Shown piece after piece: positions 1 to 8,912 of a DNA stretch of 64,000 nt. The stretch is from Clostridium fessum (GTDB lineage: Bacteria > Bacillota > Clostridia > Lachnospirales > Lachnospiraceae). The translations under genes were made by a program, and so were the position numbers. The notes under the pieces were generated by a model that had not been told where the DNA came from, did not search any database, and saw only the letters and a list, made by a program, of their open reading frames with translations. The stretch's first letter is position 1, and the number at the start of each line of letters is the position of its first letter. The stretch spans positions 62,001-126,000 of the forward strand of contig NZ_PYLO01000001.1 in NCBI RefSeq assembly GCF_003024715.1, in the 5' to 3' direction.

Positions 1-1
1 G

Positions 2-760
2 GATATTGATTATCTGTATAAAGATTATACGCAGATCATTCCGGGCAATACCTGGCGGACGATCGCGGGGAACCGTTACTATTATCAGAACCATGTGATG
101 CAGAAAGCGGCGTGGATCAACGATGGTCAGAATTGGTACTATATGAATGCGGCGGGCAATCCGTCTAAAGGATGGCTGGAGCTTTCGGGCAAAAAGTATT
201 ATCTGGAGGCGGACGGTCATATGATTACCGGCTGGAAGACGCTGGACGGCGGCTGGCGTTACTTTGACGCATCTGGCGAACAGGCGACGGGCTGGCGTGC
301 GGTCGATGGAAGCTGGTATTTCATGGCGGACAATGGTCTGATGCAGACCGGCTGGCTGGAGACAGGCGGCAAGAAATATTATCTGAACGCATCCGGCGCG
401 ATGCAGGCGGGCTGGCAGAACCTGGGCGGAAGCTGGTATTACTTTGACGGCTCCGGCGCCATGACGACGGGCTGGCAGGCAGTCGGCGGAAAGTGGTATT
501 ACATGAATGAGTCCGGCGTGATGCGGACCGGCTGGCTGGATCTTGGCGGTAAGAAATATTACCTGGATGCCAGCGGCGCGATGTATGCAGGTATTACGTT
601 CGAGATGGATGGAAATACCTGGCAGGCAGCGGCAGACGGAAGCTGCACGGTAGTTCTGCCGGAGGAGAATGCGGCGGGAAATGGCGGTTCGACGGATGGA
701 CAGACTCCGATAACTGGAAGCCAGTCACCGGTGCAGCCGTCCGGTCCGGCAGGGGTATAA
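2..760 (+). CDS. Cell-wall-binding repeat protein (C-terminal part)
   Basis: Partial gene: the frame is already open at base 2, so the N-terminus lies outside the window. The visible part is almost entirely a tandem array of about eight 20-21-residue repeats of the choline-binding/cell-wall-binding type, each with a GW pair, a short linker and an aromatic WYY/KYYL/RYF strand followed by a G. Such repeats anchor secreted proteins to teichoic acid or polysaccharide on the cell surface. The last ~40 residues leave the repeat pattern and become a Gly/Ser/Thr/Pro-rich tail. The catalytic or adhesive domain that the repeats serve is not visible, so the function is unknown beyond surface attachment. 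Confidence 0.85.
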   Translation, partial: DIDYLYKDYTQIIPGNTWRTIAGNRYYYQNHVMQKAAWINDGQNWYYMNAAGNPSKGWLELSGKKYYLEADGHMITGWKTLDGGWRYFDASGEQATGWRAVDGSWYFMADNGLMQTGWLETGGKKYYLNASGAMQAGWQNLGGSWYYFDGSGAMTTGWQAVGGKWYYMNESGVMRTGWLDLGGKKYYLDASGAMYAGITFEMDGNTWQAAADGSCTVVLPEENAAGNGGSTDGQTPITGSQSPVQPSGPAGV

Positions 761-1724
761 TATAAATATGATTTGAACCAGTACCCAGATATTGGAGCTG
801 ATTCAGTTAAAAAAATGAAAAAGTAAACAAATTCGAACGGAAATAACTTGCTTTTTTGCCGACCTCATTATACAATGTTAAACAGGCAAAAAAATGGACT
901 TGCTTATGGGATGGAGGAAACCAGCATAAGTAATCTGGCATAACATGACGTTTCAAACTGCTATATCAACTGTATGTGCAAGATAAGCTGCGGCTGTTCC
1001 GGTGCGGATTTGACGAAAGATGCGAGGCTCTTCTGGCTGCAAATTAGGAAGAGCCTCGGTATGCGTTATATCGGCAAAAGCGCAGAATCGGGATGGCGGG
1101 CACAGAAGTAGTGCGAAAGCGGGGGCGTTTGTCAGCAGGAAACTGTGAAAGCAGTGGTTCGCAGGCAGGTAGCTACGCGGAGACGCAGGCAGGGAAAGGT
1201 CGGAGAATGCAGATTCCGGATTTAGTACTGCATGGAAGCAGCGTGTTTTTACATATTGTATAATGATTATATAATCAGAACCGTCGGCGGAGTTGTAGTG
1301 CTAAAAAAGGGATGTCAGTGCGGCTGGCTGCCGGAATCATTTCCGGAAACAGGGATGAGGGCAGTGTTTGTCATCAGTCAGGCACCGGACAGCGCTTATG
1401 TGAGAATCGAATAACAAGTCAGTGGTACAGATGTTTATGTATGCATGGCTATTAAAGTCGGATTCGCATAGACGGAAGTGCATGCCATTTATGTATGCAG
1501 AGGAGATTGTACAATCCTCTGCTGCCGCAGCGTGTCAGATGGAGAATTCCCGGAGTGGATGACAAGCTCTGGAAATTTTGCAAAAACACCTGCAAACACA
1601 GATAGGTGGGAAGTATCACGGATGGCGCCATGAAAGAAACATGGATGCTGTCAGGATATGATTCACGAAGAAAGAGGGACGTCCGTCAAAGCATGGAACG
1701 ATCTAATTACGAGGTGACACATTT
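761..1724. other. Long intergenic region with hairpins, no convincing gene
   Basis: About 960 bases with no supported gene. Three inverted repeats are visible: TTTTTTGCC (852-860) with GGCAAAAAA (885-893); GAGGCTCTTC (1024-1033) with GAAGAGCCTC (1048-1057); and GCAGAGG (1497-1503) with CCTCTGC (1516-1522), the last enclosing the short palindrome ATTGTACAAT (1506-1515). None is followed by a clear T-run on the + strand, so I do not call them terminators. The only longer open frame (1232-1414) lacks a ribosome binding site and resembles no family I know. Confidence 0.5.
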
Positions 1725-2525
1725 ATGAAACAGAATATGAAAAGAATGCTGCTTGTACTTTGCATGGCAGTCTGCTTTTTCGCTCTGTCCGCCTGTGGTA
1801 GCGCTTCTGAAGAAGCGGTAGAGCCGATTTCTCCGGAGATCGAGCAGACCATGAGCGATGGCGCTAAGAGCTATCTGGAGCAGTTCGCCAGCTACAGTGA
1901 CGAAGATCTGGCAGCACAGCTGAAACAGGCTGAGAAGCAGAAAAACACAGTCATTGAGTCTGCAATTTCTTCCTGGACCAGTTCTAAGGACGATTTAGGC
2001 AAGATGGGTGAGATTCAGAGCGTGACCGTAGAGCGCGCCGATGATGACAGCTACACAGCAGTTGTTCAGGCTTCCTTTGAGAAGAGAGACTTGACTTTCT
2101 CCCTGACCGCTGAGGAGAGCGTAAGCAGCTACGGCGGTACTTCTCTGGTACCGACCGAGTTATCCTTTGTTGTAAACTACAGCTTCGGTGAGAAGATGGA
2201 GAAGGCAGCATTAAATACCCTGATGGGTATGGGTACCGTATTCCTGGTACTGATTTTCATCAGCTTAATTATCAGCAGCTTCAAGAAGGTTAACGAGATT
2301 GAGGCAAATGTAAAGGCTAAAAAAGCAGGAGCAGAGGCACCGGCAGCAGCACCGGCACCTGTACAGACTGCAGCACCGGCAGCAGCGCCGGCACGTACCG
2401 CAGCACCAGCAGCAGGCAATGCGGCAAACGATGGAGAACTGGTAGCAGTTATCACTGCAGCGATCGCAGCAGCAACCGGCGTACCGGCAGACAGCGTAAA
2501 TATCCGCTCCATTACACGTAAATAA
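1725..2525 (+). CDS. Na+-pumping decarboxylase gamma (OadG-like) subunit with lipoprotein-type N-terminus
   Basis: 266 residues. The N-terminus is a signal peptide ending in a lipobox (LSAC, Cys24), followed by an extracytoplasmic region of ~140 residues, one transmembrane helix at about 165-187, and a cytoplasmic Ala/Pro-rich linker of the kind found in OadG/MmdC subunits, ending in a short conserved C-terminal segment. Gamma subunits of sodium-translocating biotin decarboxylases hold the carboxyltransferase and beta subunits together at the membrane. Typical OadG proteins are much shorter and start directly with the helix, so the lipidated outer domain is unusual. The gene starts at an ATG after GAGGTGAC and is followed 28 bp later by the biotin carrier. 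Substrate (oxaloacetate, methylmalonyl-CoA or glutaconyl-CoA) cannot be told from this subunit. Confidence 0.75.
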   Translation: MKQNMKRMLLVLCMAVCFFALSACGSASEEAVEPISPEIEQTMSDGAKSYLEQFASYSDEDLAAQLKQAEKQKNTVIESAISSWTSSKDDLGKMGEIQSVTVERADDDSYTAVVQASFEKRDLTFSLTAEESVSSYGGTSLVPTELSFVVNYSFGEKMEKAALNTLMGMGTVFLVLIFISLIISSFKKVNEIEANVKAKKAGAEAPAAAPAPVQTAAPAAAPARTAAPAAGNAANDGELVAVITAAIAAATGVPADSVNIRSITRK

Positions 2526-2553
2526 TCATCGATAAAATTTGGAGGAATTTAAA

Positions 2554-2910
2554 ATGAAGAATTATACTATCACCGTAAATGGTACAGCATATCAGGTAAC
2601 CGTAGAAGAAGGATTTGCAGGCGCAGCAGCTCCGGCTCCAGCAGCAGCTCCAGCACCGGCAGCAGCTCCGGCTCCAGCAGCAGCACCGGCAGCAGGCGGC
2701 GTAACCATCACATCCCCGATGCCAGGTAAGATCCTTGGTATTAAGGCAGCAGCTGGCACAGCTGTAAAACGTGGTCAGGTTATCCTGCTTCTGGAAGCTA
2801 TGAAGATGGAGAACGAGATCGTAGCTCCTCAGGACGGTACCGTTGCCAGTGTTAATGTTGCAGTAGGCGATATGGTAGAACCGGGCGCAGTTCTTGCTAC
2901 ATTAAACTAA
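2554..2910 (+). CDS. Biotin carboxyl carrier subunit of a decarboxylase
   Basis: 118 residues. A short N-terminal segment is followed by an Ala/Pro linker (roughly residues 29-52) and a biotinyl domain carrying the biotinylation motif EAMKMEN, whose central Lys takes the biotin. It shuttles CO2 from the carboxyltransferase to the membrane beta subunit. The start is placed at the ATG at 2554 because GGAGG lies 8 bp before it; an upstream in-frame start at 2539 would put the ribosome binding site inside the gene. It sits between the gamma and beta subunits, as in methylmalonyl-CoA and glutaconyl-CoA decarboxylase operons. The alpha (carboxyltransferase) subunit is not in the window. Confidence 0.9.
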   Translation: MKNYTITVNGTAYQVTVEEGFAGAAAPAPAAAPAPAAAPAPAAAPAAGGVTITSPMPGKILGIKAAAGTAVKRGQVILLLEAMKMENEIVAPQDGTVASVNVAVGDMVEPGAVLATLN

Positions 2911-2973
2911 TCTAATTTTTATAAAACTGGCTGAAAAAATACGGGATATGTTATTCCGTTTGGAGGAATTAAT

Positions 2974-4125
2974 ATGGAATATATAACAACTACATTGTCC
3001 AATCTTCTTCAGCAGACAGCATTCTTAAACCTGACATTTGGAAATATCGTTATGATTTTCGTAGCGCTGATTTTCCTGTATCTGGCAATCGGAAAAGGAT
3101 TCGAGCCGTTACTGCTTCTTCCTATTTCCTTTGGTATGCTGCTTGTTAATATCTATCCGGATATTATGAGATCGATTGAAGACTCATCGAACGGAGTTGG
3201 TGGACTTTTACATTACTTTTATTTACTGGATGAGTGGAGTATCTTACCATCCCTCATCTTCATGGGTGTCGGTGCGATGACAGACTTCGGTCCGCTGATC
3301 GCTAACCCGAAGAGCTTCCTGCTCGGTGCAGCTGCTCAGTTCGGTATCTACGGCGCTTACTTCATGGCTATCTTCATGGGATTCAACGATAAGGCTGCGG
3401 CTGCTATCTCCATCATCGGTGGTGCAGACGGCCCGACCTCTATCTTCCTGGCAGGTAAACTTGGTCAGACAGGTCTGATGGGACCGATTGCCGTAGCAGC
3501 TTACTCCTACATGGCTCTGGTTCCGATTATCCAGCCGCCGATCATGAAACTCCTTACCACCAAAGAGGAGAGAGAGATCCGTATGGAGCAGCTTCGTCCG
3601 GTATCCAAACTGGAGAAGATTCTGTTCCCGGTTGTTGTTACAATCGTTGTCTGCATGATTCTGCCGACAACTGCTCCGCTGGTTGGTATGCTTATGCTTG
3701 GTAACCTGTTCCGTGAGTCTGGTGTTGTTAAGCAGCTGACAGAGACTGCTTCCAACGCCCTGATGTACATCGTCGTTATCTTCCTGGGTACTTCCGTAGG
3801 TGCTACTACCAGTGCAGAGGCTTTCTTAAACCTGGATACCATCAAGATCGTAGTTCTGGGTCTGATTGCATTCGCTCTGGGTACTGCAGCAGGTGTTATC
3901 TTCGGTAAGATTATGTGCAAGGTAACTCATGGTAAGGTAAACCCGCTGATTGGTTCCGCAGGTGTATCTGCAGTTCCGATGGCAGCACGTGTATCCCAGA
4001 AGGTTGGTTCTGAGGCAGATCCGAGCAACTTCCTTCTGATGCACGCAATGGGACCGAACGTAGCTGGTGTTATCGGTACTGCCGTAGCAGCAGGTACATT
4101 CATGGCTATCTTTGGCGTGAAATAG
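2974..4125 (+). CDS. Na+-translocating decarboxylase beta subunit (OadB/MmdB/GcdB family)
   Basis: 383 residues, the normal family length, with about nine to eleven hydrophobic segments. The conserved signature [12 protein letters not shown] lies in the middle and the C-terminal region carries the family's [13 protein letters not shown] stretch. This subunit decarboxylates carboxybiotin and couples it to Na+ export, giving the cell a sodium gradient during fermentation. GGAGG lies 7 bp before the ATG. It is the last gene of a gamma-carrier-beta operon. A GU-rich hairpin with a TTCG loop follows. Family assignment is firm; the substrate is not determined by the sequence. Confidence 0.93.
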   Translation: MEYITTTLSNLLQQTAFLNLTFGNIVMIFVALIFLYLAIGKGFEPLLLLPISFGMLLVNIYPDIMRSIEDSSNGVGGLLHYFYLLDEWSILPSLIFMGVGAMTDFGPLIANPKSFLLGAAAQFGIYGAYFMAIFMGFNDKAAAAISIIGGADGPTSIFLAGKLGQTGLMGPIAVAAYSYMALVPIIQPPIMKLLTTKEEREIRMEQLRPVSKLEKILFPVVVTIVVCMILPTTAPLVGMLMLGNLFRESGVVKQLTETASNALMYIVVIFLGTSVGATTSAEAFLNLDTIKIVVLGLIAFALGTAAGVIFGKIMCKVTHGKVNPLIGSAGVSAVPMAARVSQKVGSEADPSNFLLMHAMGPNVAGVIGTAVAAGTFMAIFGVK

Positions 4126-4154
4126 GTTTATTCTGAATAATGTATTTATATAGT

Positions 4155-4182
4155 AGGGTGGGATTCTTCGGGATCCTGCTCT
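4155..4182 (+). terminator. Possible terminator after the decarboxylase operon
   Basis: A 12-bp stem, AGGGTGGGATTC (4155-4166) with GGATCCTGCTCT (4171-4182), closed by a TTCG tetraloop. Several pairs are G-U, so it folds well as RNA on the + strand. It is not followed by a strong T-run, which makes it a weak terminator or an mRNA end stabiliser. Confidence 0.5.
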
Positions 4183-4202
4183 ATTGTTATATGCAAACGC
4201 CG

Positions 4203-4335
4203 GTTGCTGTTCACAGGTAGGAATTTTCTGAACTGAAAATTCCGTACGATACAGTTCCGGCAGCAGATTTTGCCGATTTGGAATGCGTAGCATCGGCAAA
4301 ATCCCGTTGCTGGGCACACGTGTGTGAACAGTAAC
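4203..4335. repeat. 133-bp composite palindromic repeat, copy A
   Basis: The ends are inverted: GTTGCTGTTCACA (4203-4215) and TGTGAACAGTAAC (4323-4335). Inside are a 9-bp perfect stem (GGAATTTTC 4220-4228 with GAAAATTCC 4235-4243), an 11-bp perfect stem (ATTTTGCCGAT 4267-4277 with ATCGGCAAAAT 4292-4302) and a terminal 30-bp palindrome (4306-4335). A second copy of exactly the same length, with only a few mismatches, lies at 8909-9041. No coding capacity; MITE- or REP-like. Confidence 0.85.
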
Positions 4336-4348
4336 AAACGTCGTTTTT

Positions 4349-4403
4349 TGTCGAATTTAATCGGTCGAAATAGTTTGCTTTTTGCTGGTGGAAGACGTAA
4401 AAT
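4349..4403 (+). promoter_or_regulatory. Candidate Spo0A boxes and promoter of the Spo0E-like gene
   Basis: TGTCGAA (4349-4355, a full match to the Spo0A box core) and GGTCGAA (4363-4369, one mismatch) lie in tandem 14 bp apart. Just downstream is a sigma-A-type promoter: TTGCTT (4375-4380), 17 bp, TAAAAT (4398-4403). Transcription would start about 45 bp before the Spo0E-like gene. Confidence 0.6.
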
Positions 4404-4457
4404 GACAGTGAAGTAAGGAGGAATGGCACTAGAGAATAGAAAAGGAGAATGCATAGG

Positions 4458-4643
4458 ATGGCGGATATGAGAGAAGAATTAGTTCAAAAGATTGAACGGG
4501 CAAGACAGCAGCTGAATCAAAATATTGACACAAAGGCAGCATATGACACAATTTATCACTACAGTGTGGAGCTTGACAAACTCTTAAATCAGTATATCGG
4601 GCTGGAGACGGAGACTGAAAGAGGGCTGGAGACGGCGCTATAA
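4458..4643 (+). CDS. Spo0E-like aspartyl-phosphate phosphatase
   Basis: 61 residues, a typical size for the Spo0E family. The family signature is seen as SVELDKLL in the second half, preceded by a helix with a long stretch of charged residues, fitting the two-helix hairpin that inserts against the phosphorylated Asp of Spo0A. Members remove phosphate from Spo0A~P and delay sporulation. I chose the ATG at 4458 because AAAGGAG ends 10 bp before it; the ATG at 4449 is only one base from that site. The gene is isolated, with its own promoter and candidate Spo0A boxes, and is closed by a strong terminator. The family is short and divergent, so confidence is moderate. Confidence 0.7.
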   Translation: MADMREELVQKIERARQQLNQNIDTKAAYDTIYHYSVELDKLLNQYIGLETETERGLETAL

Positions 4644-4680
4644 AATAAGAGTGGAAATAGAAACAAATATAGATAAGTAC

Positions 4681-4742
4681 AGAAAACTCAGGTACATGTG
4701 TTCGGAAAAAGAACCGGTGCCTGAGTTTTCTGATTTTTTTTC
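4681..4742 (+). terminator. Rho-independent terminator
   Basis: AGAAAACTCAGG (4681-4692) pairs perfectly with CCTGAGTTTTCT (4720-4731) and a run of Ts follows (4734-4741). It ends the Spo0E-like transcript and insulates the dcw cluster. Confidence 0.9.
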
Positions 4743-4752
4743 GATTTAGACC

Positions 4753-4781
4753 TTGCCATTTTGATGGGCATGTACTAAAAT
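4753..4781 (+). promoter_or_regulatory. Promoter of the dcw cluster (mraZ)
   Basis: TTGCCA (4753-4758), 17-bp spacer, TAAAAT (4776-4781). The start would fall at about 4788, directly before the MraZ boxes. Confidence 0.75.
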
Positions 4782-4790
4782 AAACATAAC

Positions 4791-4850
4791 AAGTGGTAGA
4801 AAGTGGTGAAAAGTGGAACGAAATAGATTTTCGGGACACAAAAGTGGTAC
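4791..4850 (+). promoter_or_regulatory. MraZ operator: tandem AAGTGG repeats
   Basis: Three exact 10-bp tandem units, AAGTGGTAGA, AAGTGGTGAA and AAGTGGAACG (4791-4820), and a fourth AAAGTGGTAC at 4841-4850. MraZ is known to bind short direct repeats with a GTGG-like core on consecutive helical turns in front of its own gene. Their position just after the promoter fits autorepression. Confidence 0.8.
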
Positions 4851-4873
4851 ACATCGGATGACGGGTGATTGAT

Positions 4874-5299
4874 ATGTTCATGGGAGAATACAATCATACA
4901 ATCGATGCGAAGGGACGTTTGATCGTTCCGTCGAAGTTCAGGGAACAGCTTGGAGACGAATTTGTGGTGACAAAGGGGTTGGATGGCTGTCTTTTTGTGT
5001 ACGATAACACCGAGTGGAAAAAGTTCGAAGAGAAGTTACAGGCACTCCCACTTACCAATCAGAATGCCAGAAAATTCTCCCGTTTCTTTCTGGCAGGTGC
5101 CTCGGCGTGTGAGGTGGATCGTCAGGGACGAATCCTGCTTCCTTCGGTTCTGCGGGATTTTGCAGGACTCGAGAAGGAGGTTGTTCTGGTCGGCGTCGGA
5201 AGCCGGATCGAGATCTGGAACAAGGCGACCTGGGCGGAGAAGAATGTCTATGATGACATGGAAGAGATTGCAGAAAATATGGAAGGCCTTGGCATATGA
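4874..5299 (+). CDS. mraZ: Transcriptional regulator MraZ
   Basis: 141 residues, the family length. Both SpoVT/AbrB-like half domains are seen, each with its DxxGR motif (DAKGR near residue 12, DRQGR near residue 86). MraZ binds DNA repeats in front of the division and cell-wall cluster and controls its own operon. I use the ATG at 4874, giving the conserved MFMGEYNHT start; an in-frame GTG at 4865 is possible but adds three unusual residues. It is the first dcw gene, preceded by a clear promoter and AAGTGG repeats. Its stop overlaps the start of rsmH (ATGA). Confidence 0.96.
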   Translation: MFMGEYNHTIDAKGRLIVPSKFREQLGDEFVVTKGLDGCLFVYDNTEWKKFEEKLQALPLTNQNARKFSRFFLAGASACEVDRQGRILLPSVLRDFAGLEKEVVLVGVGSRIEIWNKATWAEKNVYDDMEEIAENMEGLGI

Positions 5300-6234
5300 T
5301 ATTTAATCACAAATCAGTATTATTAAATGAGACGGTTGACAGTCTCTGTGTAAAGCCCCAGGGTATCTATGTGGATGGGACACTGGGAGGCGGCGGTCAC
5401 GCGAGCGAGGTAGCGGCACGGCTGGGAGACGGCGGACGCCTGATCGGGATTGATCAGGATGCTGACGCGATTGCGGCTGCGTCAGAACGTCTGGCTCCCT
5501 TTGGAGATAAGATAACCGTTGTGCGGAGCAATTATGAGCGGATTGCACAGGTGTTAGATGAGCTGGAGATTCCGCAGGTGGATGGAATTTATCTGGATCT
5601 GGGTGTTTCTTCCTTCCAGCTTGACACAGCGGAACGGGGATTTACCTATCGCGAGGACGATGCGCCGCTGGATATGCGGATGGATCAGAGAAATGAGCAG
5701 ACCGCGAAGGACATCGTCAATACCTACAGTGAGATGGAACTGTACCGGATCATCCGGGACTACGGTGAGGATCGGTTTGCGAAGAATATTGCAAAACACA
5801 TCGTTCAGGCACGACAGAAAAAAGAGATTGAGACGACAGGCGAGCTGACGGAGATCATCCGGGCATCGATTCCGGCAAAGGTCCGGGCGACCGGCGGTCA
5901 TCCGGCAAAGCGTACGTTTCAGGCGATCCGGATCGAGTTAAACCGGGAACTGGATGTGCTGGAAGATTCGATCGATACGATGATTGAGCGCCTGGCACCG
6001 GGCGGACGGCTTTCGATCATTACGTTCCATTCCCTGGAAGATAGAATCGTAAAGAACCGTTTCCGGACGAATGAAAATCCATGCATCTGCCCGCCGGATT
6101 TTCCGGTCTGTGTCTGTGGACGCAAAAGCCGCGGCCGGGTGATTACAAGAAAACCGATTCTTCCGACCGATCAGGAGATGGAAGAAAACCCGCGTTCCAA
6201 GAGCGCAAAGCTCCGGGTATTTGAAAAATCATAA
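5296..6234 (+). CDS. rsmH: 16S rRNA m4C1402 methyltransferase RsmH (MraW)
   Basis: 312 residues, full length. The SAM-binding motif [11 protein letters not shown] is near residue 27, and the family motifs [12 protein letters not shown] and ITFHSLEDR are present, with a Cys-rich segment near the C-terminus. It methylates N4 of C1402 in 16S rRNA, tuning start-codon decoding in the P site. The start overlaps the mraZ stop by four bases (ATGA), indicating translational coupling. A 91-bp gap separates it from the ftsL-like gene. Confidence 0.97.
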   Translation: MIFNHKSVLLNETVDSLCVKPQGIYVDGTLGGGGHASEVAARLGDGGRLIGIDQDADAIAAASERLAPFGDKITVVRSNYERIAQVLDELEIPQVDGIYLDLGVSSFQLDTAERGFTYREDDAPLDMRMDQRNEQTAKDIVNTYSEMELYRIIRDYGEDRFAKNIAKHIVQARQKKEIETTGELTEIIRASIPAKVRATGGHPAKRTFQAIRIELNRELDVLEDSIDTMIERLAPGGRLSIITFHSLEDRIVKNRFRTNENPCICPPDFPVCVCGRKSRGRVITRKPILPTDQEMEENPRSKSAKLRVFEKS

Positions 6235-6325
6235 ACAAAAGCATAACTGCACCGCAGAACAGAGATCGTTTCAGGTGCGGGGGAGATAAAAGAGAGAAAA
6301 AGCGAAAGAGCAGGGAGGGAACGTT

Positions 6326-6805
6326 ATGTCTGTCAGAAGGAGACAACATGTATCGGCCTCCACGTATGTGGACGGTAATACCGTGCGAAAAGTTCAGAGA
6401 ACCGTGGAGATAAGACCAGAAAGAGATGAGAGAGAGGAGTACCGGCATAAACACGCCGTGCGCCGCAACCAGGAAAAGGCACTTTACATGAACGGACCGT
6501 ATGTGCTGGCGCTGACCATCGCTGCGCTGATCACGCTGGTTTTATGTATGAATTATCTGCATAAGCAGGCGTCGATCACGACCCGTATCAACCACATTGA
6601 GGATCTGGAGCTGAAACTGGAGAACCTGAAGTCCGAGAATGATGCACTTCAGACCCGGATTGACACGTATGTGGATCTGGATCATGTATATAAAGTGGCG
6701 ACCGAAGAGCTCGGCATGGTATATGCAAATAAGGATCAGATTCTTTTATATGACAAGACGGAAAGCGAGTATGTAAGACAGTATGAGGACATCCCAAAAC
6801 ACTAA
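6326..6805 (+). CDS. ftsL: FtsL-like cell-division protein
   Basis: 159 residues. A long basic cytoplasmic N-terminus (about 55 residues, many Arg), one transmembrane helix at about 58-76, then an extracellular coiled coil (residues 80-115) with regular Leu/Ile spacing. This is the FtsL/DivIC layout; the protein would bind DivIB and DivIC and the transpeptidase at the septum. Sequence identity in this family is low, so the call rests on layout and position between rsmH and the PBP gene. GGGAGGGA precedes the ATG. The end overlaps the next gene by 23 bp. Confidence 0.8.
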   Translation: MSVRRRQHVSASTYVDGNTVRKVQRTVEIRPERDEREEYRHKHAVRRNQEKALYMNGPYVLALTIAALITLVLCMNYLHKQASITTRINHIEDLELKLENLKSENDALQTRIDTYVDLDHVYKVATEELGMVYANKDQILLYDKTESEYVRQYEDIPKH

Positions 6806-8912
6806 CGGCAGACAGACCTTTCGGAAATATATGCAGGAAAAGCTGGCAATTACCGTCCTGGTAATTATGCTGGCTTTGTTTGCATTGGTGCTGGTGCTTT
6901 ATAATCTGGTAAAAAGTAAGGGCGAGTCGTACAATCAGATAGTCCTGAGCCATCAGGACTATGAGAGCCGCACGATTCCCTACAAGCGCGGCAATATTAT
7001 CGACCGGAACGGGACGTATCTGGCGATTAGCGAGAAAGTTTACAATCTGGTCGTCGATCCGAAGCAGATTCTGGATACGGAGGAGAACTACCAGTATCTC
7101 GATGCCACGCTGGACGCGCTGGTGGAGTGCTTCGGTTACAAGCGGGACGAGCTGCAGGCGATGATCGAGGAGAAAAAAGACAGCCAGTATGTGATCTATG
7201 CGAAACAGCTTCCAGCGGAAGACAAAGAGAAGTTTGAGACTTATGAGAAGGACAAGAACAAGGAATACCGGGCGCTGCCGACGGAGGAAGGCGGCAACCA
7301 GCGTATCACGGGCGTATGGTTCGAGGAAGAATATAAGAGAACGTATCCGTACAATGAGCTGGCATGCAATGTGGTTGGTTTTGCCCTCAAGGATGGCAAT
7401 GCATCCGGCGGTGTTGAACAGTATTATAATGATATCCTGAACGGTGTGAGCGGTCGTGAGTATGGTTATTTAAACGGCGATTCGAACGTCGAGCGAACGG
7501 TAAAACCGGCGCAGAACGGAAAGACGCTGGAGTTGACGATCGACGTCAACATCCAGAAGATTGTCCAGAAATATCTGGATGAGTGGCAGGCGGGCATTGG
7601 AAGTAATCTGGCGGCGGCGATCGTCATGGATCCGAACAGCGGTGAGATCCTGGCGATGGATACGACGACCCGTTACAATCTGAATGATCCGTACAATTTA
7701 AGCACCTACTATACGGATGAGGAAATCCAGGCGATGGATGAAAAGACGAAGTCCGAGGCGTGGTATAAAATGTGGAGAAACTTCTGCGTGAGCGACTCCT
7801 ATGAGCCGGGTTCTCCACAGAAAGCATTTACGGTAGCCGGGGCGATCGAGGAAGGCGCGATTTCCGGAAACGAGGTCTTTGAGTGCGGCGGAAAACTGCA
7901 TTTCGGAGACTGGGATATCCGGTGTGTTGCCCGAGCCGGTCACGGACCGCTGACGATCACACAGGGATTGATGAAATCCTGCAACGTCGTTATGATGCGT
8001 ATTGTATCACTGGAGGGAAAAGAGAAGTTTGTCCAGTATCAGAAGATTTTCGGATTTGGCGGGAAGACGGGCATCGACCTTCCGGGCGAGGCGTCCGGTC
8101 TGATTTATCAGGCGTCCAATATGGATCCGGCTTCTCTGGCGACCAACGCATTTGGACAGAACTATAACTGTACGATGGTGCAGATGGCAGCCGGATATGC
8201 GTCCTTAATCAACGGCGGTTCCTATTATGAGCCGCATGTGGTAAAAGAGATTCTGAACGACGAAGGATCCGTTGTCAAATCCGTTTCCCCAAATCTGGTG
8301 CGAGAGACGGTTTCGGAATCGACCTCGAACTTCATTAATAATGCGCTTTACCAGACAGTATCAGGTGATGGCGGTACCGCGGGCGCGGCGGCAGTTGCCG
8401 GTTACGAAGTGGCTGGTAAGACAGGTACGGCGCAGAAGCAGCCGCGTGCGGAGAAGAATTATCTGGTTTCCTTTATCGGATATGCACCGGCATACAATCC
8501 GCAGGTGCTCTGCTATGTGGTAGTAGATACTCCGCATCTGCCGGGCGAGCAGCAGGCACATTCGACTTTTGCCAGCGAGATTTTCAGCAAGATCATGGCG
8601 GAAGTCCTTCCATATAAGAATGTATTCCCGGCAGGCGGCGCGGCACAGGATCTCGAGACCAATCTTTCCAGCCAGGAAGAAGGCATTATAAGCGGCACAG
8701 CGACCGAGGATCCGAATGCAGCTGAAACACCGGCAGAGACGACTCCGGCTCCGGAGGGCGGCTGGGCGAACTACGATGAGGAATTTATCGATTCCGGAGA
8801 CGAGTACAGCTATCCGGATACGATGGGAAATGTGCAGGATGAATCGGCGGCGGTTGGAAACGGTGAAACGGCTGGAACGGGCAGAGACACCGGAACAGCG
8901 GATAATGAGTAA
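6783..8912 (+). CDS. Class B penicillin-binding protein (FtsI/PBP2B-like)
   Basis: 709 residues. A short cytoplasmic tail and one membrane anchor (about residues 22-42) precede a dimerisation domain and a transpeptidase domain with all three active-site motifs: SPQK (Ser344, Lys347), SCN, and KTG in AGKTGTAQK. The last ~80 residues are acidic, Gly/Thr-rich and carry no PASTA domain. It cross-links septal peptidoglycan with FtsW. The ATG at 6783 has only a weak ribosome binding site and overlaps the ftsL-like gene, so translational coupling is likely; an ATG at 6831 is an alternative. The stop codon lies inside the left end of a 133-bp repeat. Confidence 0.93.
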   Translation: MRTSQNTNGRQTFRKYMQEKLAITVLVIMLALFALVLVLYNLVKSKGESYNQIVLSHQDYESRTIPYKRGNIIDRNGTYLAISEKVYNLVVDPKQILDTEENYQYLDATLDALVECFGYKRDELQAMIEEKKDSQYVIYAKQLPAEDKEKFETYEKDKNKEYRALPTEEGGNQRITGVWFEEEYKRTYPYNELACNVVGFALKDGNASGGVEQYYNDILNGVSGREYGYLNGDSNVERTVKPAQNGKTLELTIDVNIQKIVQKYLDEWQAGIGSNLAAAIVMDPNSGEILAMDTTTRYNLNDPYNLSTYYTDEEIQAMDEKTKSEAWYKMWRNFCVSDSYEPGSPQKAFTVAGAIEEGAISGNEVFECGGKLHFGDWDIRCVARAGHGPLTITQGLMKSCNVVMMRIVSLEGKEKFVQYQKIFGFGGKTGIDLPGEASGLIYQASNMDPASLATNAFGQNYNCTMVQMAAGYASLINGGSYYEPHVVKEILNDEGSVVKSVSPNLVRETVSESTSNFINNALYQTVSGDGGTAGAAAVAGYEVAGKTGTAQKQPRAEKNYLVSFIGYAPAYNPQVLCYVVVDTPHLPGEQQAHSTFASEIFSKIMAEVLPYKNVFPAGGAAQDLETNLSSQEEGIISGTATEDPNAAETPAETTPAPEGGWANYDEEFIDSGDEYSYPDTMGNVQDESAAVGNGETAGTGRDTGTADNE

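Noticed and set aside
1232-1414. 60-residue open frame in the long intergenic region
   Set aside because: No ribosome binding site, no recognisable family and odd composition; probably chance.
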